9,429 nucleotides of DNA from assembly GCA_030150425.1 (NCBI GenBank), contig JASLFY010000363.1:1-9429 (forward strand), in the 5' to 3' direction. Below are positions 1-6,807 of the stretch, piece by piece (the first letter of the stretch is position 1; every line of letters starts with the position of its first letter). The notes under the pieces are model-generated. The model saw only the letters and a list, made by a program, of their open reading frames with translations. It ran no database searches and was not told the DNA's origin. This DNA comes from Yimella sp. (lineage in GTDB: Bacteria > Actinomycetota > Actinomycetes > Actinomycetales > Dermatophilaceae). Both the position numbers and the translations under genes were made by a program.

Positions 1-77
1 TGCGCAGCAGGATCTCGGCGAAATCGGCGGCGTCGACGCCGCCGGCGCCGGCGATTTCGCCGAGATCCTGCTGCGCA
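1..77. repeat. Perfect 26-bp inverted repeat forming a fold-back at the window edge
   Basis: Bases 1-26 are the exact reverse complement of 52-77, separated by 25 bases. Inside, 26-43 is a perfect 18-bp palindrome centred on GTCGAC. The reverse complement of 1-51 encodes GAGGVDAADFAEILLR, which is the expected RF2 sequence directly before MYLRW. On the + strand the same place reads GGVDAAGAGDFAEILLR, which does not match the family. So the first 51 bases appear to be an inverted copy of true prfB sequence, joined near base 51/52. This looks like a chimeric or misassembled end. The left arm reaches the window edge, so its full length is unknown. Confidence 0.9.
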
Positions 78-742
78 TGTACCTGCGCTGGGCCGAGCGC
101 CACGGCTACGCCACGAAGGTCGTCGACACCTCGTACGCCGAGGAGGCCGGCCTGAAGTCAGTCACCTTCGAGCTGAACGAGCCGTACGCCTACGGCAACC
201 TGTCGGTCGAGGCCGGCACCCACCGTCTGGTGCGGATCAGCCCGTTCGACAACCAGGGCCGCCGCCAGACCAGCTTCGCCGCCGTCGAGGTGGTGCCGCT
301 GATCGAGACCACCGACTCGATCGAGATCCCGGAGAACGAGCTGAAGATCGACGTCTTCCGTTCCTCGGGCCCCGGTGGTCAGAGCGTCAACACGACCGAC
401 TCCGCGGTCCGGATGACCCACATCCCGACCGGCACCGTCGTGTCGATGCAGAACGAGAAGAGCCAGATCCAGAACCGCGCCGCCGCACTGCGCGTCATGC
501 AGTCGCGCCTGTTGCTGCTGCGCCGCGAGCAGGAAGCCGCGGAGAAGAAGGAACTGGCCGGCGACATCAAGGCCAGCTGGGGCGACCAGATGCGCTCCTA
601 CGTCCTGAACCCGTACCAGATGGTCAAGGACCTGCGCACCGAACACGAGACCGGCAACCCGAGCGCCGTCTTCGACGGTGACATCGACGGCTTCATCGAG
701 GCCGGCATCCGCTGGAAGCGCGGAGCGGTCAAGCAGGCCTGA
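53..742 (+). CDS. prfB: Peptide chain release factor 2 (RF2), 5'-truncated
   Basis: Class I release factor that reads UGA and UAA stop codons in the ribosomal A site and triggers hydrolysis of peptidyl-tRNA. The stop-codon recognition tripeptide SPF is at bases 239-247 (RISPFDNQ), which marks RF2 rather than RF1. The catalytic GGQ loop is at 374-382 (SSGPGGQSVN), followed by the usual TTDSAVRMTHIPTG. The C-terminal part ending in DGFIEAGIRWKR is complete and stops at TGA. About 230 of the usual ~370 residues are present; domain 1 and the start of domain 2 are missing. The frame stays open back to base 2, but bases 1-51 are an inverted copy, so I begin at the first trustworthy codon (53). The ATG at 77 is internal (RMYLRW), not a start. 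Any programmed frameshift site near the 5' end would lie outside the window. In actinobacteria prfB often stands directly upstream of ftsE; here a reverse-strand gene separates them. Confidence 0.95.
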   Translation, partial: DFAEILLRMYLRWAERHGYATKVVDTSYAEEAGLKSVTFELNEPYAYGNLSVEAGTHRLVRISPFDNQGRRQTSFAAVEVVPLIETTDSIEIPENELKIDVFRSSGPGGQSVNTTDSAVRMTHIPTGTVVSMQNEKSQIQNRAAALRVMQSRLLLLRREQEAAEKKELAGDIKASWGDQMRSYVLNPYQMVKDLRTEHETGNPSAVFDGDIDGFIEAGIRWKRGAVKQA

Positions 743-785
743 CGGCCCGGACCGAATCACAGGAACAAACCCGGAAGCACCGGAA

Positions 786-824
786 ACGAACCGGCGGCCA
801 CCCCCTTGCTGGCCGCCGGTTCGT
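786..824. terminator. Hairpin terminator shared by two convergent genes
   Basis: A perfect 15-bp stem (786-800 with 810-824, core CGAACCGGCGGCCA) closes a 9-base loop. It lies 43 bases after the prfB stop and 15 bases past the stop of the reverse-strand gene ending at 840. No clear T-tract follows on either strand, as is common in GC-rich actinobacteria. Position and stem strength suggest bidirectional termination. Confidence 0.75.
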
Positions 825-839
825 GGTCTCCGGAGGGTG

Positions 840-1868
840 TCAGTGCCCGTCGATGGTCTGGGCGTCGCTGACGAACCCCCCGCGCGAACCACCGGACAGC
901 GTGGTGATCGCGTGGGTGCGGGTGTCGTACTTCACCAGGCGGGCCCGGCTGGACGGACCGCTGATCGGGGCGAGCACGAACGCCGAGCTGCCGTAGCCGC
1001 CGGTCGGTTCGCCGGTGTTCAGCCCCGCCAACGGCTTCGAGGTGGAACCGGACAGCTGGTACAGGCTGCTGTAGCCGGCACCGGATCCGAGCCGCCCCAC
1101 CCGCGGCGACGTGGCGAGGACGGTGTCGATGCCGTCACCGGACAGGGCTGTGGCCGGCACGGCCGAGGTGTACCCGAACCGGTACGTCCGCACCGCGCCG
1201 AGTTCCTCGGCCGTCTCGCAGGCCGCGGTGAACGAGGAGCTATCCCACTGGGCGCCGGGCAGGCAGGTGAAGCCGGTCGGGCTCTTCACGGTGCGCAGCG
1301 TGTGGCCGTCGGCGGTGGACCGTACGGTCATCGTGGTGCCGTTCGCCTGGACGAACGTGCTCCCGTTCGCGCTGAACGCCAGCCACGGGTCCGCTCCGAC
1401 GCGCAGGCTGCGGATCGCCTTGCCGGTGGGCGTCCGCAGGTAGGCCAGGCCGTCGGAGGTGCGCCAGGTGAGGATGTTGCCGCCCGCGGCGTACTGCGCG
1501 TTCCACTGACCCGGCAGGTGCAGGAAGCTGCCGCGTCGGGTCGCGGTGTCCCAGAACGCGAAGTGGGTCGTCTCGTTGTCGCCGGAGCCCACCGACCGCG
1601 CGGTGATGACGTGGCGACCGTCGGGAGAGACGTCGTCCAGGCCGGCGTTCTGCGAGACCTCGCCGAGGGTCACGGTGGTGCCGGTCGGCCCGACCATCTG
1701 CAAGGTGGCGTGGTCCGTGCTCGTGGTCGAGGTGTGGTGGATCACCGCCGACCAGCCGACGCCGTACGTCGGGGGAGCCGCGCTTGCGGCGCCGGCGGTC
1801 GCGGCCGCACCACCGATCCCGGCGGCGAGTGCGGCGGTGGCGGCAACGGTGTTCAACATGCGGTTCAT
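840..1868 (-). CDS. Secreted protein of unknown function, beta-propeller-like
   Basis: 342-residue protein that I cannot assign to a named family. Residues 1-30 are a Sec-type signal peptide: NR near the N-terminus, an Ala/Gly-rich hydrophobic core, and a likely signal peptidase I site after ASA (28-30). There is no lipobox or membrane anchor, so it is probably released or held in the wall. The mature part looks like an all-beta repeat protein with WD40/TolB-like blades: SPDGRHVITA (81-90), FWDTATRRG (105-113), AFSANGSTFV (164-173), LVKYDTRTHAI (311-321). Two cysteines (202, 217) could form a disulfide. The ATG at 1868 is chosen because AAGGA stands 6 bases before it and the signal peptide begins there; the frame stays open far upstream, but only antisense to ftsE. 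It is convergent with prfB and divergent from ftsE. A binding or scaffold role in the envelope is only inference. Confidence 0.75.
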   Translation of the reverse strand: MNRMLNTVAATAALAAGIGGAAATAGAASAAPPTYGVGWSAVIHHTSTTSTDHATLQMVGPTGTTVTLGEVSQNAGLDDVSPDGRHVITARSVGSGDNETTHFAFWDTATRRGSFLHLPGQWNAQYAAGGNILTWRTSDGLAYLRTPTGKAIRSLRVGADPWLAFSANGSTFVQANGTTMTVRSTADGHTLRTVKSPTGFTCLPGAQWDSSSFTAACETAEELGAVRTYRFGYTSAVPATALSGDGIDTVLATSPRVGRLGSGAGYSSLYQLSGSTSKPLAGLNTGEPTGGYGSSAFVLAPISGPSSRARLVKYDTRTHAITTLSGGSRGGFVSDAQTIDGH

Positions 1869-2108
1869 GACAATTCCTTCGGTTAGGACCCGGGTCGTTC
1901 CCGAGCACGTGCTGCACGTTGCCGAACATCGGTTCTGAATGGAATGGGGAGAAGTCCCCACCACGGCGCTCGCGGCCGTATCCGCCCCAATTCCAGCGGT
2001 TCTCGGCGTGCCGCACCCAGCCGAACTGGGCCCCGCCGTACGGTGTCGTCGCGTTCCTTCCGCAGGGGCGTCGACCGACTCCCGACAGGCAGGCAGTAGC
2101 GCGATCCG
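1869..2108. promoter_or_regulatory. Divergent intergenic region between the secreted-protein gene and ftsE
   Basis: These 240 bases must hold the promoters for both flanking genes. Visible structure: a 10-bp palindrome GACCCGGGTC (1887-1896), a 10-bp palindrome AGCACGTGCT (1904-1913) with an E-box-like CACGTG core and a half copy GCACGT just after it, and a small hairpin TGGGGA-GAAG-TCCCCA (1945-1960). Both palindromes lie 19-45 bases upstream of the reverse-strand start, where an operator could sit. I find no convincing -35/-10 pair for either gene; TACGGT at 2039-2044 fits TANNNT but lacks a partner. The ftsE start has no strong Shine-Dalgarno sequence. Confidence 0.4.
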
Positions 2109-2831
2109 ATGATCACCTTCGACAGTGTCAGCAAGCGCTACCCGGGCCATCAAAGCCCGGCGCTGCGCGACATCACGCTCGACGTCGAACGCGGCGACTT
2201 CGTCTTCCTGATCGGCACCTCCGGTTCCGGGAAATCGACCCTGCTGCAGTTGGTCACCCGCCAGTTGGCGGCCACCAGCGGGACCGTACGCGTCGCCGGC
2301 CACGAGCTCGGGTCGCTGCCGAACCGTCAGGTGCCGCGGCTGCGCCGCGACATCGGCGTCGTCTTCCAGGACTTCCGACTGCTCGACGGCAAGACCGTCG
2401 GCCAGAACGTCGCGTTCGCGCTCGAGGTCCTCGGCACCCGCCGCCACCGGATCCGGCAGATGGTCCCCGAGATCCTCGAACTGGTCGGCATCGACCACCT
2501 CGCCGGCCGCCGCCCGCACGAACTGTCCGGCGGTGAGCAGCAGCGCGTCGCGATCGCCCGCGCGATGGTGAAGAAGCCGCAGATCCTGCTCGCCGACGAG
2601 CCGACCGGAAACCTCGACCCCGATACCAGCACGGAGATCGTCAAGGTGCTCGACCGCATCAACAAGTCCGGCACGACGGTGGTGATGGCGACCCACGACC
2701 AGCGGATCGTCGACACCTTCCGCAAGCGGGTCATCGAACTGAGCCAGGGGGAGTTGCTGCGCGACGAGTCGCTCGCCGGCTACGTCGCCGGGCCCGACCC
2801 GGACGCTCCCCGCGGGCGGAAGGTCGTCTGA
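2109..2831 (+). CDS. ftsE: Cell division ATP-binding protein FtsE
   Basis: Cytoplasmic ATPase subunit of the FtsEX complex, which sits at the division site and passes ATP hydrolysis through FtsX to activate peptidoglycan hydrolases outside the membrane. All ABC ATPase motifs are intact in 240 residues: Walker A GTSGSGKST (36-44), Q-loop VFQDFRLL (Q87), signature LSGGEQQR (139-146), Walker B ILLADEPTGNLD (159-170) and H-loop ATHD (H196). The N-terminus MITFDSVSKRYPG is the usual FtsE start, which supports the ATG at 2109 despite a weak ribosome-binding site. Residues after about 222 (AGPDPDAPRGRK) form a short charged tail beyond the core fold. It is the first gene of a three-gene operon, with ftsX starting 4 bases after its stop. 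Confidence 0.97.
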   Translation: MITFDSVSKRYPGHQSPALRDITLDVERGDFVFLIGTSGSGKSTLLQLVTRQLAATSGTVRVAGHELGSLPNRQVPRLRRDIGVVFQDFRLLDGKTVGQNVAFALEVLGTRRHRIRQMVPEILELVGIDHLAGRRPHELSGGEQQRVAIARAMVKKPQILLADEPTGNLDPDTSTEIVKVLDRINKSGTTVVMATHDQRIVDTFRKRVIELSQGELLRDESLAGYVAGPDPDAPRGRKVV

Positions 2832-2835
2832 ACCG

Positions 2836-3759
2836 ATGACCCGACTCAGGTTCCTGCTCGGCGAGATCGTCGGCGGTGTCCGACGCAACCTGTCGATGAT
2901 CGTCTCGGTCGTCCTGGTGACGATGGTCTCGATGTTCTTCCTCGGCCTCGGGCTGCTCGCGCAGAAGCAGGTCACGCTCGCCAAGGGCTATTGGTACGAC
3001 AAGGTCGAGGTCTCGGTCTTCCTGTGCACCAAGGACTCCACCGCGACGGCGTCGTGCGCCGACGGCGCCGCGACCCCCGCGCAGACCGCGCAGGTGCGCA
3101 GCGACCTCAACAGCATGAAGCCGCTGGTGGAGCAGGTCTACTACGAGAGCCCGGACCAGGCGTACGAGCGCTTCAAGAAGCAGTTCAAGAACAGCCCGTA
3201 CCTCTCCGACGTGACCGCCGCCTCGATGCCGGCGTCGTTCCGGGTGAAGCTGTCCGACCCGAACCGCTACGACGAGGTGGTCGCCGCGATCGACGGATCA
3301 CCGGGCGTCGAGGCGATCAGTGACCAACGCAAGGTGCTCGACACCTTCTTCAAGATGCTCAACGTGTTGAGCGTCGGCGCGGTCTCGCTCGCGGCCGTGA
3401 TGGTGCTGTGTTCGGTGCTGTTGATCAGCACCACCGTGCGGCAAGTGGCGTTCTCCCGACGGCGCCAGGTGGAGATCATGCGGCTGGTCGGCGCGACCGC
3501 CACGGTGATCTACCTGCCGTTCATCGTCGAGACGATGCTGGCCGCGGTGATCGGTGCAGCACTGGCCGGCGGGATTCTCTGGGCGATGGTGCAGTACGGC
3601 ATTTCGGACCTGTTCAATGGGTCCGGGGGGAACGGCGACGTCATCTCTCTCATCGGTACCTCGGACGTGATCGCGATCGCGCCGTGGCTGCTGCTGGGAG
3701 CCGCCGTCCTGTCGATGATCGTGTCGTGGTTCAGCCTGCGTCGGCAGGTCAGGGTCTAG
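2836..3759 (+). CDS. ftsX: Cell division membrane protein FtsX
   Basis: Permease-like partner of FtsE; it moves no known substrate but transmits the ATPase cycle to extracellular hydrolases. The 307 residues show the standard topology: one N-terminal transmembrane helix (about 19-42), a large extracellular domain (about 43-172), then three helices (about 175-199, 224-252, 278-299). The cytoplasmic stretch VAFSRRRQVEIMRLVGAT (204-221) is the family hallmark, and ITPWLLL-like APWLLL is at 282-287. The extracellular domain carries two cysteines (C64, C74) that could form a disulfide in the loop. That domain is where partner hydrolases or adaptors bind in studied FtsX proteins. GGAAGG 12 bases before the ATG is the likely ribosome-binding site and lies inside the ftsE end, which suggests coupled translation. 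Confidence 0.96.
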   Translation: MTRLRFLLGEIVGGVRRNLSMIVSVVLVTMVSMFFLGLGLLAQKQVTLAKGYWYDKVEVSVFLCTKDSTATASCADGAATPAQTAQVRSDLNSMKPLVEQVYYESPDQAYERFKKQFKNSPYLSDVTAASMPASFRVKLSDPNRYDEVVAAIDGSPGVEAISDQRKVLDTFFKMLNVLSVGAVSLAAVMVLCSVLLISTTVRQVAFSRRRQVEIMRLVGATATVIYLPFIVETMLAAVIGAALAGGILWAMVQYGISDLFNGSGGNGDVISLIGTSDVIAIAPWLLLGAAVLSMIVSWFSLRRQVRV

Positions 3760-3763
3760 GAGG
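3758..3763 (+). promoter_or_regulatory. Ribosome-binding site AGGAGG overlapping the ftsX stop codon
   Basis: A perfect AGGAGG begins inside the TAG stop of ftsX. Two ATG codons follow back to back, at 3767 (3-base spacing) and 3770 (6-base spacing). The second has the better spacing. The overlap implies that translation of the peptidase is coupled to that of ftsX. Confidence 0.75.
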
Positions 3764-3769
3764 ACGATG

Positions 3770-5089
3770 ATGCTGGGGCGATCGGATCGACCGAAGCTGG
3801 TCCGTACGGATCGACGCACCCTCTCCCGCGGCGTCGCCGCGGGCGCGGTGTGCCTGATGTTCTTCTCCGGCACCGCCCACGCGTTGGTCAGTGACGCCGA
3901 CAACGACAAGAAGTCGGCCGACGCGAAGGTCAAGAAGGCCCAGCACGACTACGACTCCACCAGCGCGGCGCTGCTCACCGCGTCGTCGAACCTGACGGCG
4001 ACCAACGCCAAGGTGGCGACGGCGACCAAGACGTTGCACGCCAAGGAAGCCGCCCTCACCACGGCCGAGAACCACCTCAAGAGCGTGAACTCGCAGCTGA
4101 AGATCGCCAAGAGCTCGGAGAGCAAGAGCCGCCGCGAGCTGACCTCGATCCAGGGTGCGGAGAAGAAGAGCACCGCCCTGGTCGGTGGGATCGCCCGGCA
4201 GAGCTACATGACCGGCGGCCTGGGCAAGTTCGACCTCACCCTGCAGATCCTGATGGGCCAGAAGGACCCGAGCTCCACGATGTCGCTGGCCGACATCGTG
4301 ATGCGCCAGCAGAGCGGGGTGCTCACCACCCTGTCCGGCCAGCAGGCCAGCAAGAAGGCGACGGTCAGCCGGCTGAACGCGGCGACCACCCGGGTCAACA
4401 CGTTGAGCGTCCAGGCGAAGACGGCGGTGACGACGGCGACGACCGCACGCACCAACGCGACCACGGCCCGCAACCGGTTGCTGGCGCTGCAGAAGACCCA
4501 GAAGTCGCAGAAGGCGACGCTGGTCGCCCAGCAGGCCAGTGACCTCAAGACGCTGAAGACCGAGAAGGCCAACCAGACCCGCATCGTCAACCTGCTCAAG
4601 GCGCGCGCGGCGGCCCGGGCGAAGGCGGCGAAGAAGCCGCAGATGGCGGTGCCCGCCGGCGGCAAGACCCGGGCGCTGACCTCCAGCGGCAACGGCTTCT
4701 TCACCCCGCCGGCATCGCCGTCGTCGATCGTGTCCGAGTTCGGCATGCGGTTGAACCCGGTCGACCACGTCATGCGGTTGCACGCCGGTGTCGATTTCCC
4801 GTTCGCCTGTGGCACCCCGGTCTACGCCGCCGCGGCCGGCGACGTGGTCGACGTGTCGTCGAACGCCGCGGCCGGCAACTACATCATGATCGACCACGGA
4901 TTCGTACGCGGCACCAACCTGGCGACCATGTACGAGCACCTCAGCCGCTTCGTCGTCCGCGGCGGACACGTGGCCAAGGGCCAGCTGATCGGCTACTCCG
5001 GCACCACCGGACGCTCGACCGGCTGCCACCTGCACTGGACCGTCATGCAGGACGGTGTGCCGGTGAACCCGCGCAACTGGATCGGCTGA
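3770..5089 (+). CDS. Secreted coiled-coil M23 (LytM) metallopeptidase of the FtsEX operon
   Basis: Predicted zinc endopeptidase that cuts peptidoglycan cross-links at the septum under FtsEX control. Numbering from the upstream ATG (3767; 440 residues): a signal peptide with cleavage after AHA (37-39) and a twin arginine RRTLS at 16-20 that may make it Tat-dependent; a long Ala/Lys/Thr-rich coiled coil at about 42-135; a less helical hinge at 136-180 (GGIARQSYMTGGLGKFDLTL); a second coiled coil at about 183-290; then an M23 domain at 318-440. Zinc and catalytic residues are all present: H339 and D343 in HAGVD, H391 in YEHLS, H421 and H423 in HLHW. C348 and C420 probably pair. The architecture resembles E. 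coli EnvC, but EnvC has a degenerate LytM domain, so this one is likely an enzyme. The paired coiled coils with a hinge are the part expected to contact the FtsX ectodomain (inference). The ATG at 3770 is preferred on ribosome-binding-site spacing. Confidence 0.92.
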   Translation: MLGRSDRPKLVRTDRRTLSRGVAAGAVCLMFFSGTAHALVSDADNDKKSADAKVKKAQHDYDSTSAALLTASSNLTATNAKVATATKTLHAKEAALTTAENHLKSVNSQLKIAKSSESKSRRELTSIQGAEKKSTALVGGIARQSYMTGGLGKFDLTLQILMGQKDPSSTMSLADIVMRQQSGVLTTLSGQQASKKATVSRLNAATTRVNTLSVQAKTAVTTATTARTNATTARNRLLALQKTQKSQKATLVAQQASDLKTLKTEKANQTRIVNLLKARAAARAKAAKKPQMAVPAGGKTRALTSSGNGFFTPPASPSSIVSEFGMRLNPVDHVMRLHAGVDFPFACGTPVYAAAAGDVVDVSSNAAAGNYIMIDHGFVRGTNLATMYEHLSRFVVRGGHVAKGQLIGYSGTTGRSTGCHLHWTVMQDGVPVNPRNWIG

Positions 5090-5110
5090 CCGACCGCAGC
5101 AGGCGACCTG

Positions 5111-6316
5111 TCAGGCGGACGGACTGATCCGCAGCAGCGCGTCGTCGCTGCCGTTGCTGGTGGTGACGTACAGCGCGCCGTCGGGACCCTGACGCGCGGC
5201 GCGCAGACGACCGTACGTGCCGTTGGTCGCGACCGGGATCTCCACCCGGGTCGGGCGGGCGTCCGGGCCGGGCGTCAGCACCAGCAGTTTGGCCCCCTTG
5301 AGCGCCGTCACCACGAGCGCGCCGTTCCAGCGGCCCCACCGACTGCCGCTCAGGGTGGTCACCGCGCAGATCGCCTGGGTGGTGCTGCCCGAGGACCAGA
5401 TCGCCGGCCGGGCCTTCGGGAAGCGCGACAGGTCGGTCATCGACACCGACTCGTCGTAGGTGTCCTGGGTGCCGCCGCGCGAGGGGTCCCAACCGAAGTT
5501 GACCCCGCGCCCGTCGAGGTTGAGTTCGTCGTTGTTGTCGGGCCCGTGTTCGGCGGTGAGGACTCGGCCACGCCAGACGGTCAGACCCTGCACGTTGCGG
5601 TGGCCGTACGACCAGACGTAGCGCTGGTTGCGGTTCGCGGCGGAGGCGTACGGGTTGTCGGGCGGCGGCTGTCCGGTGGCGGCGTCGAGTCGCAGGATCT
5701 TGCCGCCGAGGCTGGTGAGGTCCTGGGAGACGCGGGCGTGGGCGGTGTCTCCGGTGCCGACGTAGAGCTTCCCGTCGGGGCCGATGAGCATTCGACAGCC
5801 GGAGTGCCGGCCGCTGTCGGCCAGCGGCAGTCCGGTCAGCAACGCACGTTCGACCGTGGCCGACGAACCGTCGGCCGACAGCGTCCAGCGCACGACCCGG
5901 ATGTCGACCGGGCGGCCGTCCTGCTGGTGGGTCTGACAGGTGAGGAAGGCGCGGCTGGTGGCGAAGTCCGGCGCGAGCAGCAGACCCATCAGCCCGCCCT
6001 CGCCCTCGGCGCGCACGTCCGACAGGTCGGCCCGCACCGTACGCGGAGTGCCGCCGCCGGCCGGGACGATCGACAGGCGCCCACCTCGCTGGGTCATCAG
6101 GATCGAGCGATCCGGCAGGAACGCGATGTCCCAGGGGTTCGCGAGCCCACGGGTGAGCACGGAGACGTGCAGCGCAGGGGAGCGGGTGAGCGACGCCGCC
6201 GGGACGTGTGAGGTGTCGTCACCACCGGCCGGCGACGGAGCACCCGAGGAACACGCGGCGAGCGCACACAGGGCGAGGGCGGCCGGAGCCGAACGGAGCC
6301 TCCACCCGCCGTCCAC
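5111..6316 (-). CDS. Lipoprotein of the PQQ-dependent sugar dehydrogenase (GSDH) family
   Basis: Soluble glucose/sorbosone dehydrogenase-type six-bladed propeller, predicted to be lipid-anchored on the outer face of the membrane. The start is GTG at 6316, 4 bases after the smpB stop. Residues 1-22 form a lipoprotein signal ending in lipobox LAAC (C22), followed by a flexible Ser/Gly/Pro linker. Family motifs in order: LANPWDIAFLPDRSILMTQRGGRL (in 58-81), GEGGLMGLLLAPDF (105-118), SGRHSGCRMLIGPDGKLYVGTGD (in 168-190), LGGKILRLDAATGQPPPDNPY (in 203-223), YGHRNVQGL (237-245), AEHGPDNNDELN (255-266), YGRLRAARQGPDGALYVTTSNG (in 368-389). H171 matches the position of the catalytic base in characterised sugar dehydrogenases. 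Many homologues lack a proven substrate or cofactor, and no PQQ biosynthesis gene is seen here, so activity is open. It is probably co-transcribed with smpB. Only 21 bases separate its end from the convergent peptidase gene. Confidence 0.88.
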   Translation of the reverse strand: MDGGWRLRSAPAALALCALAACSSGAPSPAGGDDTSHVPAASLTRSPALHVSVLTRGLANPWDIAFLPDRSILMTQRGGRLSIVPAGGGTPRTVRADLSDVRAEGEGGLMGLLLAPDFATSRAFLTCQTHQQDGRPVDIRVVRWTLSADGSSATVERALLTGLPLADSGRHSGCRMLIGPDGKLYVGTGDTAHARVSQDLTSLGGKILRLDAATGQPPPDNPYASAANRNQRYVWSYGHRNVQGLTVWRGRVLTAEHGPDNNDELNLDGRGVNFGWDPSRGGTQDTYDESVSMTDLSRFPKARPAIWSSGSTTQAICAVTTLSGSRWGRWNGALVVTALKGAKLLVLTPGPDARPTRVEIPVATNGTYGRLRAARQGPDGALYVTTSNGSDDALLRISPSA

Positions 6317-6320
6317 CGGG

Positions 6321-6800
6321 CTACCGGCGTCCGCGCTTGAACGCGTCGGAGACGGCGCGGGCGGCCTCGCGGTTGTCCTGCTTCTCGCGCAGGGTCTGAC
6401 GCTTGTCGTGCTGCTTCTTACCGCGGGCGAGACCGATCTCGACCTTGGCCCGGCCGTCCAGGAAGTACAGCGACAGCGGGATGAGCGTGTGGCCGCTCTC
6501 CTGCGACTTGCTGATCAGCTTGTTCAGCTCGTGGCGGTGCATCAGGAGCTTGCGGCGTCGCTTGGCGGAGTGGTTGGTCCAGGTGCCCTGGAGGTATTCG
6601 GGGATGTGGACGTTCTCCAGCCACAGTTCGCCGTTGCGCTCGCTGGCGTAGCCGTCGATCAGCGTGGCGCGCCCCATCCGCAGGCTCTTCACCTCGGTGC
6701 CCATGAGAACCAGGCCCGCCTCGACCGTCTCCTCGATGAAGTAGTCGTGACGCGCCTTCTTGTTGTTGGCAATGATCTTCTTGCCGGACTCGCGGGGCAT
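6321..6800 (-). CDS. smpB: SsrA-binding protein SmpB
   Basis: RNA-binding protein that forms a complex with tmRNA and brings it to ribosomes stalled on broken mRNAs, so that the nascent peptide is tagged and the ribosome released (trans-translation). The full 159-residue protein matches the family: start KKIIANNKKARHDYFIEE, GTEVKSLR (34-41), ENVHIPEY (62-69), HSAKRRRKLLMHRHEL (in 77-92), GLARGKKQHDKRQTL (123-137) and a basic C-terminal tail ending KRGRR that enters the mRNA channel. The ATG at 6800 has no strong Shine-Dalgarno sequence. It is transcribed opposite to ftsEX, whereas in many actinobacteria it follows ftsX in the same direction. No tmRNA gene lies in the window; the space directly downstream is taken by the sugar dehydrogenase gene. 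Confidence 0.97.
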   Translation of the reverse strand: MPRESGKKIIANNKKARHDYFIEETVEAGLVLMGTEVKSLRMGRATLIDGYASERNGELWLENVHIPEYLQGTWTNHSAKRRRKLLMHRHELNKLISKSQESGHTLIPLSLYFLDGRAKVEIGLARGKKQHDKRQTLREKQDNREAARAVSDAFKRGRR

Positions 6801-6807
6801 ACCCGCC

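Noticed and set aside
77..79. ATG at 77 as the real start of prfB
   Set aside because: It is the internal Met of the conserved LLRMYLRW segment. The gene lacks about 140 N-terminal residues and no ribosome-binding site precedes it.
1941..1995. Larger stem pairing GGAATGGGG with CCCCAATTCC as a riboswitch or attenuator
   Set aside because: The match needs a bulge, spans a long loop, and has no recognisable aptamer core or attached terminator.
1869..2984. Upstream extension of the secreted-protein frame to 714 codons, across ftsE
   Set aside because: The extension is antisense to ftsE and the start of ftsX. The internal ATG at 1868 has a ribosome-binding site and begins a proper signal peptide.
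3749..5035. A 428-codon reverse frame opposite the M23 peptidase gene
   Set aside because: Composition is Gly/Arg/Val/His-rich without motifs, and the + strand frame encodes a clear M23 protein.
5087..5125. Possible terminator between the peptidase and sugar dehydrogenase genes
   Set aside because: Only a 4-bp CAGG/CCTG stem (5100-5110) and a broken longer pairing are visible, which is too weak to call.
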